Assembly (NCBI GenBank): GCA_015680685.1 | Contig: MNCI01008086.1 | Coordinates: forward strand, 1,082,760-1,146,759 | DNA: 64,000 nt | DNA from: Gnetum montanum | Taxonomy: Eukaryota; Streptophyta; Gnetopsida; Gnetales; Gnetaceae | Direction: 5' to 3' | Shown here: positions 1 through 9,429 of the stretch, one piece after another | Layout: the number at the start of each line of letters is the position of its first letter | How positions within the stretch are numbered: position 1 is the first letter of the stretch | Notes under the pieces: model-generated | What the model saw: the letters and a program-made list of their open reading frames with translations, nothing else | Database searches by the model: none | What the model was told of the DNA's origin: nothing | Position numbers and translations under genes: made by a program

Positions 1-469
1 ATGAAGGGTTCCTCGTCTCCTATTTCACTAAGGACATGGGGGACCTTGCCCTTCAACAATGAGTGTTGGCTCTCCTGCCTTTCGTCCCTCATATGTTGCA
101 AAGCGATGGGATGATAATCCCTTATATCATGTTCTTCAGCAACATATTCAGCGAATAAGTCCTGCATGCCAATCTGTGCTAAGGCACGGAAGAGCATGTT
201 CGGAACAGCTCGATCTGGTGGTAAAACTATGTTACCAAACAAATCTCTCCAGCGCAACTATTCATCCTGATGGAGGATAAAAGTGTAATCAAGAATATAC
301 TCATCGGGATGAGTATAAACTATCTTATACTGTTTAGGACTTGGCTGGTTCAGGTTATGTGTATGTTGTTGACTGTCTTCCGTGTTATCCTTAGGTGAGT
401 TAACCTTATGAGNTGTTGACTTTCTTCCGTGTTATCCTTAGGTGAGTTAACCTTATGAGAAGAAGCCAT
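1..469 (-). pseudogene. gag N-terminal fragment (Athila-like gypsy)
   Basis: The minus-strand translation matches the N-terminal gag region at 39355-39790 of the plus-strand element, including the segment around a His-Pro-Asp-Glu-Tyr stretch and a later Asn-Met-Leu-Phe-Arg-Ala-Leu-Ala-Gln stretch. A plausible start codon is at 467-469. The reading frame is disturbed by a 46-bp duplication around the N at 413. Gag would form the virus-like particle that packages element RNA. Only the N-terminal part is present. It is cut by the window edge, not necessarily in the genome. Confidence 0.75.
367..459. repeat. 46-bp direct duplication flanking a single N
   Basis: Positions 367-412 and 414-459 are the same 46 bases with one mismatch, separated by an N at 413. 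The homologous element at 39.4 kb has only one copy. This looks like two contig ends that overlap but were not merged. A natural duplication is less likely because the same 46-bp pattern recurs at 34637-34730. Confidence 0.8.
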
Positions 470-591
470 TTTATTGGTGTGTTGTTCACCATTATATATG
501 TTCTTATTTAACTAATTAACCCAAAGGTTCGTTAAGGCTCACAACGATGTGAAAGATTTCCTAATGTTCTAATTGGCGTACAAACACTTAG

Positions 592-609
592 TCCCTAGCA
601 ATGGCGCCT
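592..609 (-). other. primer-binding site, tRNA-Asp type
   Basis: On the minus strand, directly inside the LTR end, lies a sequence close to TGGCGCCGTTGCCGGGGA, the complement of the plant tRNA-Asp 3' end used by Athila-type elements. CpG positions are partly decayed. Its position marks the LTR at 611-1542 as the 5' LTR. Confidence 0.75.
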
Positions 610-610
610 A

Positions 611-1542
611 TGATGAGTGGCGAGGTACCTCTACACTCAACCATACGAAACGAGCATAACACGCGCGATCCGGTCGAACTCCGCAGGCTAAATGCCTAAC
701 GTCGCAAGGAACACTTGGGGTTAATTAATCGTTGTCTTCCCAAACTTACTTCTTGTTGTCACGGTGTATGGTTAAGTAAGTCTGAGGTATATGATTTTTT
801 TGGTCTTTTCAGGTTTATCTCCTATGCTAAGGGGTGAAGGGTTGAGAAAACTAACTACGCTAAGTAATGTCCTAAGTCTAAATTAACTAGCATCAGCATC
901 CGTTCCCACTTACCATACACACCTTGAACTATGCAACTGTGGCTACCAAACACTAATCGTTACTGGGATTACCACACGTAACGCACATGCTCGAAGCGGT
1001 CGTACTGAGGCACCTAACTAGCCTAAGCGTGATAAGCAGCCGATTCCTTGACTATCCGTACATACCCGTAGGTGCTCGTAGCCAAGTCATACTTACCCCA
1101 CGTTCTAGTAGATAAGGGTGAGAGAATCTAATCTCGATGATTAGCCGATTCCTTGGCTAGCCGTACACATTTGTCAATGCTCGTAACCAAGTCGTACTCA
1201 TGCTGCACTACTAAGAAAGCAATAAATAACATTAAATAAACCTATCCATGTACTGCAAGGTTTATCCACAAAGCTCGTCTTTATTGCCGTACACAACTTG
1301 CATTCAGGTACAAAGCTGCTCGAATAAAGAACCGTTCACTTGGGGAACTCCTACTGTGGGGGGATGGAAAATATTCTATCTCTAGGGTGATCAATCCACC
1401 AGAGCTTCGCTACTTCTAGCCTAGGATGAGAAATGAGGGGAGTGCCGCCTCTTATTTATAGATTTGGCGGCGGACCGCAATATCACGTACGCGATATCGC
1501 AGGGGATGCGATATCACGGCTTATGCATATCGTGTCTCATCA
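611..1542 (-). repeat. 5' LTR of Athila-like element (932 bp)
   Basis: Bounded by TGATG at 611-615 and CATCA at 1538-1542, the 5-bp terminal inverted repeat of this LTR family. On the minus strand it has CGATATCG-type palindromes (about 1473-1535) followed by a TATA box (about 1452-1461), giving a U3-TATA-R order. The same LTR family occurs at 1645-2400, 13628-14181, 24387-25298, 35519-36479, 38391-39214 and 44657-45492. Confidence 0.88.
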
Positions 1543-2400
1543 GTCAGTAATAGTTAATAATTCCATACCTTCATAATGTTTTGTAAAGGGCTTGTTTTTC
1601 ATTGTATTAACTTAAGGATGAGTTTTTATTCAGTTGTGGGGGTATGATGGATCGTGGTTTGTTAGGCCCCGATATCGAGTACTCGATATCGTGACTTGGA
1701 TACGATATCGTATACACGATATTGTGATTTCTGTGTTAGCCTATAAATACAGCACTCAGGCACATAATTGACAGTTTTTAGTAAAGTTTTTTTTCCTAGT
1801 TCTTTTGGTAGTTTAGTTTTCAGTTTTCAATTTTTTTCTTTCAAGTTAGTTATTCCTAGTGCATGCCTACGTTGTGACATTTGTAATTGCACAACACCTT
1901 TGTTCAAGCATGACATACTTGAACACGTGCATGATCGGCAATAAAGATTAAGATTACTTTCATCATTGCAGCATTCACTTAGATTAATTTTTGTTGTTTT
2001 AATTATTTAATGCCTTCTTTAGTTAACAGCTTGATTTATTGTTATTTACTTTTCCTGTCATTATCAGCAGTAATCCCATAAAGTCCAAGATGTGTATGGA
2101 CAGTTAAGGACAGATACCATTGCCATAGGCTAATTTAGGTTTTGCTTCCATTATTAGTTTAATCAATTTATCTTTTCTGTTATCAAGAGTAATGTAGAAT
2201 TAGGCCAACATCATATGCCTCACTTTGGACTAAACCATACGTGACAAAGCTACTACTAGTCCAGGTGAGAAGATAACAAACTACGATCAATGTATAACTG
2301 TCTAGGTGCCACAACTAGTCTATCTGCGAATTTTGACTGGATCGCATGTACACGCTTGTATTCGTATGGTTGAGCGTAGGGGGTACCTCGCCACTCATCA
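1543..2400 (+). mobile_element. 3' end of a second gypsy element: polypurine tract and 3' LTR
   Basis: Positions 1543-1644 are the 3' non-coding end, with the family signature AAGGATGAG and the polypurine tract TGTGGGGGTA at 1635-1644. The 3' LTR follows at 1645-2400 (756 bp), starting TGATG and ending CACTCATCA. The body was displaced to the left by the element at 1-1542. No primer-binding site follows 2400, consistent with a 3' LTR. The outer flank is TGTAG. Confidence 0.85.
1666..1749 (+). promoter_or_regulatory. LTR U3 palindrome array and TATA box
   Basis: Within the plus-strand LTR are several copies of a CGATATCG-centred palindrome (1666-1731), then CTATAAATAC at 1740-1749. The same order is visible in the LTRs at 611-1542, 13628-14181 and 38391-39214. 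It is probably the element's own enhancer and core promoter; that role is inferred from the layout. Confidence 0.6.
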
Positions 2401-2469
2401 TGTAGCTTACCCTAGTTTGTTGGACAAAGTTGGGATAATAATGATTATGAATTTAAAAATGTAGTTTAA

Positions 2470-2790
2470 TAATGATGTATTAGCTTAGTGGTAAGAGCTT
2501 TTTTTTTTCTTTTGGGTGGGAGGGTGTTGGGGAGAGGGTAAGATGGAGGGTAGTGTCGGAATCCAAAACAAGTGAGACATAGGTACACCTTAAGATTTAT
2601 AAAAGTTTGTAACTCAATGTTACTTAGTAGAATAAAACCTATGACCTAGGGTTACTAGACCAAGACTTGTACCGCTAAGATAACACCTCATTATTATTTA
2701 TTGGTAAGAGTCTTGACCTAAAAACCCTAAGTCATAAGTTTAATTCTAGTGAAAATCAATTGTTATTTAAGTTCTTTTAAAAGGTTTTTT
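2470..2790 (+). mobile_element. older tRNA-derived SINE, interrupted by another SINE
   Basis: The head at 2480-2500 (TAGCTTAGTGGTAAGAGC) fits a pol III box A. The remainder resumes at about 2698 with a box B-like segment near 2735-2755. The younger minus-strand SINE at 2501-2697 splits it just after box A. This fits a decayed tRNA-like 5' region; the 3' end is unclear. Confidence 0.5.
2501..2697 (-). mobile_element. tRNA-derived SINE with poly(A) tail
   Basis: On the minus strand it runs from a tRNA-like head (box A near TTATCTTAGCGGTACAAG, box B near GGTCATAGGTTTTATTC) to an A-rich tail; the T/C-rich run at 2501-2514 is its complement. It is flanked by TTAGTGGTAAGAGCTT (2485-2500) and TTATTGGTAAGAGTCTT (2698-2714), a 16-17 bp target duplication with one substitution and one indel. 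A second copy is at 9068-9184. Length and structure fit plant tRNA-derived SINEs; the family name is unknown to me. Confidence 0.7.
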
Positions 2791-3256
2791 TGAAAGAAGA
2801 GGAAGAGCAATTCAACTTAAGAAAATCAATTTCTATTCAAGTTCTTTTTGAAGAAGAAAAAGAGCTAAGAATTGAATGAAGGTAGGTCATAAGTTAAATG
2901 GTGGTCGGCAACACTAAGTTGGGCAAAACGATCCTCTCAAAGGAATTTAACCTTAACGTGAAATTCCTTTTTCGTTTGCTTAAAATAAACAAAAAGGTAC
3001 CACAATTATCAAAATTGAAGCTATGGGTACATGTATCTAAGCCATATAACAACAAAAATTAAGATAACATGTATATTAAAATTGAAAGTCTGGTATTTAT
3101 AAGTGGACTTTCCATAAACAAAAATTTTTGACAACCCTGCGAACATAAAAATATGTCATATAATAATAATGTGTTACCTTAAAAGCAAGAGTTTCGACAT
3201 GAAAACCAAGACACAGGTTCTAAAATCCACTATTCAAGTTATTTCTAAAGAAGAAT

Positions 3257-3492
3257 GTGAGGACTGAACAAAGGCCAGTCATATGTAAGTAAATACCAAG
3301 TTACGTAAAAAGATCCTGTAAAAGCAATTAGAGAATTGGTACGTAAACGACGGTAAAATGATTCAACCCTTTTTATGAAAAACAAGAAGGTGACTGAACA
3401 AAAGCAGGTCATATGCAAGTTATGCAAAAAGATCACGTAAAAGCAATTCGGGAATTGGTACGTAAACTACGGTAAAGCAATGCAACCCTTTT
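3257..3492. repeat. two imperfect tandem copies of about 105-120 bp
   Basis: Units at 3257-3375 and 3389-3492 share the ordered blocks ACTGAACAAA, CATATG, AAAAAGATC, GAATTGGTACGTAAAC and CAACCCTTTT. A weaker third copy may start near 2890 (GGTCATAAG, AAACGATC). No coding capacity is visible. Confidence 0.7.
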
Positions 3493-5337
3493 ACAAACAA
3501 CCCAAAAAGCAGATTTCAAACTTCTAGCGTTCCACCTCAAAGATGGATGAAGTGATTGATACAGATGTAAGCAAGGCGCTGAGATAAATCCTCAATTTAA
3601 GTTTCCTCGGAAATGCAATCGAGGGGATTTGGCTGATTTGGGTACATAAAATCATATTGTGATCACCAGCTTTTTTGTTCTAGCGAATGATTTAGATGAT
3701 CGCACATCAAATTTAATATATAACTCGATCAGCAGATGGTTGAATTGCATCAAATATCTTGTTTGGAAGGTGCTGATTCCTGCAAGATTTCATTCCTTCG
3801 GCTGCAAGGCGCACTGACGGTATTTAATTATGTTAAGTAAGCGTCACAAATGTGTAGCATATTCCTGAATAATAATAAATCAAGGTAAGGCCAGCGTGAG
3901 CAATGACTTGAGAATTACGAGTACGAGTAGGAGTAGATGCAGAAACGACGTCAGTGTCACCCACCCCAACACACAAACAAAGTCTTCGACTTAAACGACA
4001 GCGCAGTCGCCCTTTTGAATATAATGAAAACGTGGGGCGAACGGAGCACCAGCGGCTGCTGAAAGCAACGTAGGCTCCCACAAATATGAAGATTTCAGGG
4101 CCACAGCGTGAACGCAAACCCCGGCATTGGAGCAGCTGCTCCTTCATCGGGAAAGGAAAAAGGCGTGGAACAGTTCACGTTCTCTGCCTTTGTGTTTGCA
4201 GTCAAACTGCAAATGCAATAGGAAAAAGTTAAAAAGTCCGATTTAATCATTCACGCTGCAGAGACTTATTGCGTGCGAGTCAACCTGGCCATGATTCCGA
4301 TAAGCAAAGAGGAAATCTCCGGAAATCTAAAGGCAAATGCGATGAACCCACACGTCTTCAGTGGGAGCCTTGCGGGAAGAATGTGGCAAACTGGCAATGC
4401 AATCCAGCCCATCCCGGGCACATTTCCAGGCTGCTGCCGCACCCATCCTCTTTTTGCTCACACTGCAAAGCTGCAACTGCGTTGCTTTCCAATCAAAGAA
4501 TTGAGGCACGCAATCGTGTAGAAAGGGGAAATCTGGGCTGGGGCAGGCAACAATTGAATGAAATTTCTCGTAAATCACTTACCATGATCGAGTGGGCCAG
4601 TTGAACTTTTGGACACGGAAATGGAGGAAACAATGTCCTCTTTCCCAATTGATGGATGGATCCGTAACCGTAGACCGTCTCGACATATTACATTATTGTT
4701 CTTCTACGACCACTTCATTATTATGCTGCTGCTACCCTTATGCCGGAGCAGTTACGCCATTGATTTGTGATTTCGTTGATTTGGGCTCTCCTGTCCTGGT
4801 CTTGATATTGACGAGGTGTTAATGCCTCATTTTCTTCCCTTAGTGAGGTATTAGTTGTCAATATGCATGAATCTTTTGTCATGGGGTTGCTGTTGCTGTT
4901 GGCAATTGCGATTTTTTGTGGTTGATGTTAAATTGGTCCAGGCTTTTTCATATTTATGCCATGAAAATCGTTTTCAAAGGGTGGATCCGTGGAGGCCCAT
5001 TTAGTGTGCGATACTCACATTCACAGGCCACATCTTCCCAATTAAAGCTTCTGTGACACGACATGAAGGACCTCGCTCCTCATTGATCCAGGCATGGTGC
5101 AGTCGCAAGCGGTTAAGTGGGTAATCTGCCGTGCAATAAATACAATTTGCCTTTACCGCCCGCACACAGTTAAGCGCATCTGCTCTGCGGTTCTATAACT
5201 AGAAAGTGGGCGCCCAGCGGTCTCTGTTAGCTACGCAGCCAAGAAAGTAACTATTCTGTCCGGCAGGTGAACCTAAAACCCAACGGACCGATATCACGAG
5301 AGGTAATCGGCAATTTCTTTTGTGACGGTGTAAGTAG
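3493..5337. other. upstream flank of the kinase gene, no gene recognised
   Basis: This stretch keeps CpG dinucleotides and is less AT-rich than the transposon-filled regions, so it looks like low-copy host DNA. Several short open frames on both strands (4.2-4.8 kb) lack recognisable domains. It may hold distal promoter or 5' non-coding sequence of the kinase gene. Confidence 0.4.
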
Positions 5338-5492
5338 CTTTCGGAAACAGCAAAGGCGTTGTGTGTGTTCGGATAAATTAACTTTTTCTCGCTGTGAAGG
5401 TAGGTTTCGGAAACAGGCATGGCTGTTGTGTGTGTTCGGATAAATAACTTTCATTACCGTGCAAGTTTATTGTGCTGTGTTTTCGGATAAAT
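5338..5492. repeat. about 67-bp imperfect tandem repeats in the kinase 5' region
   Basis: The block TTCGGATAAAT occurs at about 5368, 5435 and 5482. The first two are preceded by TTCGGAAACAG and a GTTGTGTGTG stretch. The first two units are 67 bp apart; the third is truncated. They lie about 0.9 kb upstream of the kinase start codon and could be promoter repeats, but no known motif is recognised. Confidence 0.6.
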
Positions 5493-6068
5493 ACGAGACG
5501 AGGACTCACAGAACTGTTACACTGGAATACGGAATTCTGTTTGGAAAGGGGCGCAGGCGGTGCTCTCGGCTTTTTGTCGAAAGGCACAGCTTTTCCTACA
5601 AATAATCCATCCATAAGCCGCCGGTCTCAAATGAACCGACCCGACCCAGCCCAGCGGAGAGGAGATCGCGTTTGCACTGCGATTCGTGTTGGCTTGGCTT
5701 GGTTTCATAAACATACAGAGGTCAATCTTGGGCAACAGGACTAGTGACGACGCCAACATCAGCGCCAGCGGTGGGTCACATGCCGACGCTCAAGCACAGA
5801 AGCAGAATAGAAAATTCCTGACTTCTGCACTGCACTGCTGCTGCCTGCTTGTGACAAACCCTGGATTTATCGTCAGCAAGTGGTGCTCCTCAGCTCTATT
5901 GAAGTTCGCCTTTTCATCTTTGATTCGTTCGTGGTTTTTTGTTTTTTTACCTCTCGTGGGCTTTGCCTTGCCTCCGATATCCAGTTTTTGCCCCCGCTGC
6001 AGTTCTCTTGATGCGATATTGTTGCGTATGACCTTTCTCTCCCTTTCTGATCCAACGCTTACCGGTGG

Positions 6069-6075
6069 TATATAC
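6069..6075 (+). promoter_or_regulatory. candidate TATA box for the kinase gene
   Basis: TATATAC lies about 255 bp upstream of the start codon at 6328, in a region without other strong TATA motifs. Spacing would give a 5' UTR of about 220 bases. This is a motif match only. Confidence 0.25.
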
Positions 6076-6327
6076 TTGTCCCCAAAATCTCAAAATTTCC
6101 TATCAATTTCAACAATACAATACCTCGTCGCAGCTCGCTAATTCTCTGCATCTGGGTCCCCGGGAGGATTATATGTACCGCGAGGTTTGCCCCAGAATCT
6201 GAGCTTGTGCTTGCAATTGGCGAATCCTGGAAACGATACCGCAGACTAGCGTTTTCGTCTGCGATTCGAGGTTTCTGGGAAGGTCATACCTAAAATGGTG
6301 GACTGAAAACTTGCAGCAGCAACAGCC

Positions 6328-8376
6328 ATGCCAGACCCAGTGAGGAGCATCATCAAGACAGGGATTCACCATCATCATCAGCACAAACATCACCATCATC
6401 AAAACTCGGCGTCCTCGACCTTGGTCGTGGGCGTGGCCTCCGCCGGCGGCGTCACGGCAGGACTGATGTTGCTGACACTGCTGGTGCTGCTCTACCGGCG
6501 ACTACTGCGCAGCAAGAAGACGAGCCCCTGGCAGACCGCGGGCAGCAGCATCCATCGCTTCTCGTATAAAGAACTCAAGTCCGCCACCGCCGGCTTCAGT
6601 GCCGACAACAAGCTCGGCCATGGCGGCTTCGGCTCCGTGTTCCGGGGCCACCTGCGCATCGCCGGCGTCGGCACCGACGTCGCCGTGAAAGTTCTGGAGC
6701 AACATGGCACGCTCCAGGGCGAGCGCGAGTTCCAGACGGAGCTCAGCGTTATGGCCAAGCTCGCGGCTTCATCCTCTTCCCCCTCTGCGAATGTGGTTGG
6801 TCTGCTGGGCTTCTGCGTAGACAAGAAACGCAAGAAGAAGGTGTTGGTGTACGAATACATGGCCAACAGGAGCCTCCAGGAGGCGCTCTTCGGGGACGGA
6901 AAGTCGGGCCGTGTTGTTCTGGGCTGGAAAACGCGATTGAAGGTCCTGGGAGACACCGCGCGGGCCCTGGCGTTCCTGCACAGTAAGTGTGACCCGGCCA
7001 TCATCCACGGCGATGTCAAACCCAGCAACATCCTCCTCGACGCAGCCATGTCGGCCCGCCTCGCCGACTTCGGCCTCGCCCGCTTCCACGACCGCAACGC
7101 CCTCGACGTCGTCCGCGTAGACGACACCGACGACGACCGAGCGCCGGCGGACGGATCCGAGAGCGAGGACCTCACGCGGCGCGACTTCCGTTCGCCGGAG
7201 AGCGTCGCCAAATTCTCGTCCCCCGACGAGACGGGGGCCGGCGCTGCCGTCGCCGCCGCCGCCGCCGATGACACCGACACGGCCACGGAAACCCACGACG
7301 GCACCGCCGCGTCCGAGACGGTGGACGTCGCGACGGCCAAGAGCGCCGTCACGGACGATGACGGTACCAGTCTGGCCAGCGCCGAGGGCGTCCCGCCGGC
7401 GTCGTCCAAAAGAGGAGGAGCAAAGAAAAGCGCGAGCAACCCGCCGCCGCACGCGCGCGACTGGTGGTGGCGCCAGGACGGCAGCGGCGAGATGCGAGTG
7501 AAGGACTACGTAATCGAGTGGATCAGCGGCGAGATCCGCAAGGACGGCGCCGACGTCTCGGCCGCGGCGGCGACGGCGGCGAGCAAATCGTCCAAGTCCA
7601 AGTCCAAGCGACGCGAGAGCCGGGAATGGTGGCGTGAGGAGTACTGCCAGGAGCTCAGCAACAAGAAGCAGCAGCGCAAGAAGTCCCGCGGCGGAGGCAG
7701 CGGACGCAGCCTGAGCATGGAGTGGTGGCGCAGCGACATGGAGGAGGACCGCAGGCAGGACCGTATGATGAAGAGAAGCAGGAGCCGGAGCCGGAGCCGG
7801 AGCAGCCGCATGTCGCGGGACTTGGTGGCAGGGGACGTGCTGAGTAGCACGCCGAGCATGCGCGGCACGGTTTGCTATGTGGCGCCCGAGTACGGCGGTG
7901 GCGGTGTGGTGTCGGAGAAGGGCGACGTGTACAGTTTCGGTGTGGTGATTCTGGTGGTGGTGGCGGGACGGCGGCCGCTGCAGATGGCGGCGTCGCCGGT
8001 GATGACGGAGCTGGAGCGGGCGAATCTCATCTCGTGGGCGCGCCACCTCGCCCGCTCCGGCAACGTGCTGGAACTGGTGGACCGCGGCCTCGCCGACGAC
8101 GACGACGACTTCGACCGCTCCGAGGCGCTGCTGCTCATCACGCTGGCGCTGCTGTGCCTTCAGCGGTTGCCGGCAGCGCGGCCGTCCATGTGTGATGTTG
8201 TAAATATTTTGTCGGGCGAGATGGACGTGCCGGCCCTGCCGCTCGAATTCTCGCCGTCGCCGCCGTACGCGGTTCCGTTCTCACGCCGCCGCGGCGCTGC
8301 CGGCAAGGCTGCCCCTTCCCCTGCACCCGTGGATGCTGCTGCGCTGACGCCTACGGCAGCAGGCTTGGCTTCCTGA
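6328..8376 (+). CDS. receptor-like serine/threonine kinase, At4g25390/At5g51770-like, single exon
   Basis: An uninterrupted 682-residue frame. Residues 13-24 are His-rich, a membrane segment spans about 31-57 and basic residues follow (57-64), so the kinase should face the cytosol. There is no long ectodomain. Kinase signatures in order: glycine loop GHGGFGSV (97-104), AVK with Lys121, likely alpha-C Glu138, HGDVKPSN (227-234), DFG (247-249), APE (519-521) and the later DVYSFGV motif (533-539). HGD replaces HRD, so it is a non-RD kinase. About 250 residues, rich in Ala, Asp, Ser, Trp and Arg, separate DFG from APE. They include KDYVIEWISGEI (392-403), EWW blocks and an Arg-Ser run (483-493). 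From memory, such an insertion is typical of the Arabidopsis pair At4g25390/At5g51770. The start is the first in-frame Met before the His-rich and membrane segments. GC content is far above the surroundings, as expected for a working gene. Ligand and substrate are unknown. Confidence 0.93.
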   Translation: MPDPVRSIIKTGIHHHHQHKHHHHQNSASSTLVVGVASAGGVTAGLMLLTLLVLLYRRLLRSKKTSPWQTAGSSIHRFSYKELKSATAGFSADNKLGHGGFGSVFRGHLRIAGVGTDVAVKVLEQHGTLQGEREFQTELSVMAKLAASSSSPSANVVGLLGFCVDKKRKKKVLVYEYMANRSLQEALFGDGKSGRVVLGWKTRLKVLGDTARALAFLHSKCDPAIIHGDVKPSNILLDAAMSARLADFGLARFHDRNALDVVRVDDTDDDRAPADGSESEDLTRRDFRSPESVAKFSSPDETGAGAAVAAAAADDTDTATETHDGTAASETVDVATAKSAVTDDDGTSLASAEGVPPASSKRGGAKKSASNPPPHARDWWWRQDGSGEMRVKDYVIEWISGEIRKDGADVSAAAATAASKSSKSKSKRRESREWWREEYCQELSNKKQQRKKSRGGGSGRSLSMEWWRSDMEEDRRQDRMMKRSRSRSRSRSSRMSRDLVAGDVLSSTPSMRGTVCYVAPEYGGGGVVSEKGDVYSFGVVILVVVAGRRPLQMAASPVMTELERANLISWARHLARSGNVLELVDRGLADDDDDFDRSEALLLITLALLCLQRLPAARPSMCDVVNILSGEMDVPALPLEFSPSPPYAVPFSRRRGAAGKAAPSPAPVDAAALTPTAAGLAS

Positions 8377-9053
8377 GAAATTTGGGGCTGCGGCTGCCCC
8401 GCCATCATATTCGTTTTGTTTTGTTTTTTTGTTTGTTTTGGGTGTATACGGTGGGTGGAGTACATTATCTTCTGCGGTGTTCCGGCGGCCACTGATGATG
8501 ATGTCATGAGCAATATGGTTCACCTTTTAAAGTAGCATTTTACGACTCTGTCATACTGTGACGTACTAACATACAGCGATGATGCTCTTAGAACTCTGCC
8601 TTCATATTTAACGATTCTTTTTTGTACAAACGCTGAAGCTGGCTATACATGCAATTCTTTTCCCAGATTCAAAATGTGATTGAAAAGCTTCTGAGCTTGC
8701 ATTTTTGGCTTGGCTTATACACTAGCATTTTATAGAAGGTTTGTGTTTGGCTATTGATGAAAAGTGTTGTAATAGTCCAAAATTTAAAAAGGTTAGTTTT
8801 TACCGAAACAAACTTTGGATGAACCACTACTTGAAGAAGTATACTTTGTGTTAAAATGACCATTGTTCCAGGCTTTAATGCTCATCCCTAAGCAGGTCAT
8901 GGTACAATGCTCATCTCTAAGTAGGTCATGCTATAGGGGTAGATTTGTTTTATGACTTGAGAAACAAGCATCTTACGATCACTCATGAATAGAATTGGCA
9001 TTGATTGGAGTGGGAGCATAAGCTTTCCAAGAGCCAAGAGCTTCCTTCTTATA
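8377..9053. other. 3' flank of the kinase gene
   Basis: It starts with the likely 3' UTR, including a T/G-rich stretch at about 8411-8440, then grades into AT-rich sequence. No canonical AATAAA is obvious close to the stop. No other gene or repeat was recognised. Confidence 0.4.
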
Positions 9054-9067
9054 CCTAGCCTCTTTAG

Positions 9068-9184
9068 TTGGGGGTGAAACCCAAAATAAGTGAAACATAT
9101 TCCCTCAACATTGCCCAAAATTGAATTCATGAGTTAGAACTATTAAATCAAGTATCTTTTCACTAGGCTAATACCTTATTGTTG
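9068..9184 (-). mobile_element. SINE copy with 14-bp target-site duplication
   Basis: It is flanked by CCTAGCCTCTTTAG (9054-9067) and CCTAGCCTCATTAG (9185-9198), 13 of 14 bases identical. On the minus strand it begins with a tRNA-like head (TATTAGCCTAGTG as box A, GAATTCAATTTT as box B region). It shares the downstream block CACTTATTTTGGGTTTC with the SINE at 2501-2697 (CACTTGTTTTGGATTCC). There is no clear poly(A) tail. Length is 117 bp, so it may be a short or 3'-truncated copy. Confidence 0.72.
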
Positions 9185-9429
9185 CCTAGCCTCATTAGTG
9201 ACTCTAAATTAAAATGTCCTCATTATGCCTATTACTTGATAGCCTAAATTAGGAGAATTAAAAATACAAGCTCAACATATCTTATATCTTGTCTTTCCCT
9301 TTGCCTACCATGTAAAAATTAATAATGTAAGGGCCATTAACCAAGTAGGCTTTAGGTAAAACTATTCCACTAGTGATCATTTGATTACCCTTAGACACTA
9401 CATTGAAGTGGTCAAAAAAACCCAACAAA

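Larger units (their letters stand above)
1..1542 (-). mobile_element. 5' end of an Athila-like Ty3/gypsy element, running off the window
   Basis: Read on the minus strand this stretch is a 5' LTR (611-1542), a primer-binding site (592-609), a leader and the start of gag. It matches the plus-strand element at 38391-40800 in the same order, which fixes its identity and orientation. The rest of gag and pol would lie to the left of the window. Its outer end at 1542 abuts the 3' internal end of another gypsy element (1543-1644), so it was inserted just upstream of that element's polypurine tract. The second target duplication is outside the window and cannot be checked. Confidence 0.85.

Noticed and set aside
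2472-2505. A functional tRNA gene
   Set aside because: Only a box A-like segment is intact; cloverleaf pairing and box B are degenerate, which fits a SINE head.
4269-4822. Cluster of short frames (76-111 codons) on both strands
   Set aside because: They overlap each other in different frames, have no known motifs and no supporting signals.
5686-6141. 151-codon frame upstream of the kinase
   Set aside because: No domain, composition like non-coding DNA, and it lies in the presumed promoter and 5' UTR.
6492-7439. 315-codon open frame antisense to the kinase
   Set aside because: It is a by-product of the GC-rich kinase codons; no domain is recognisable and the sense frame has full kinase motifs.
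6769-8046. 425-codon open frame antisense to the kinase
   Set aside because: A low-complexity Arg/His/Ala/Val-rich shadow of the sense frame; the sense strand explains the region.
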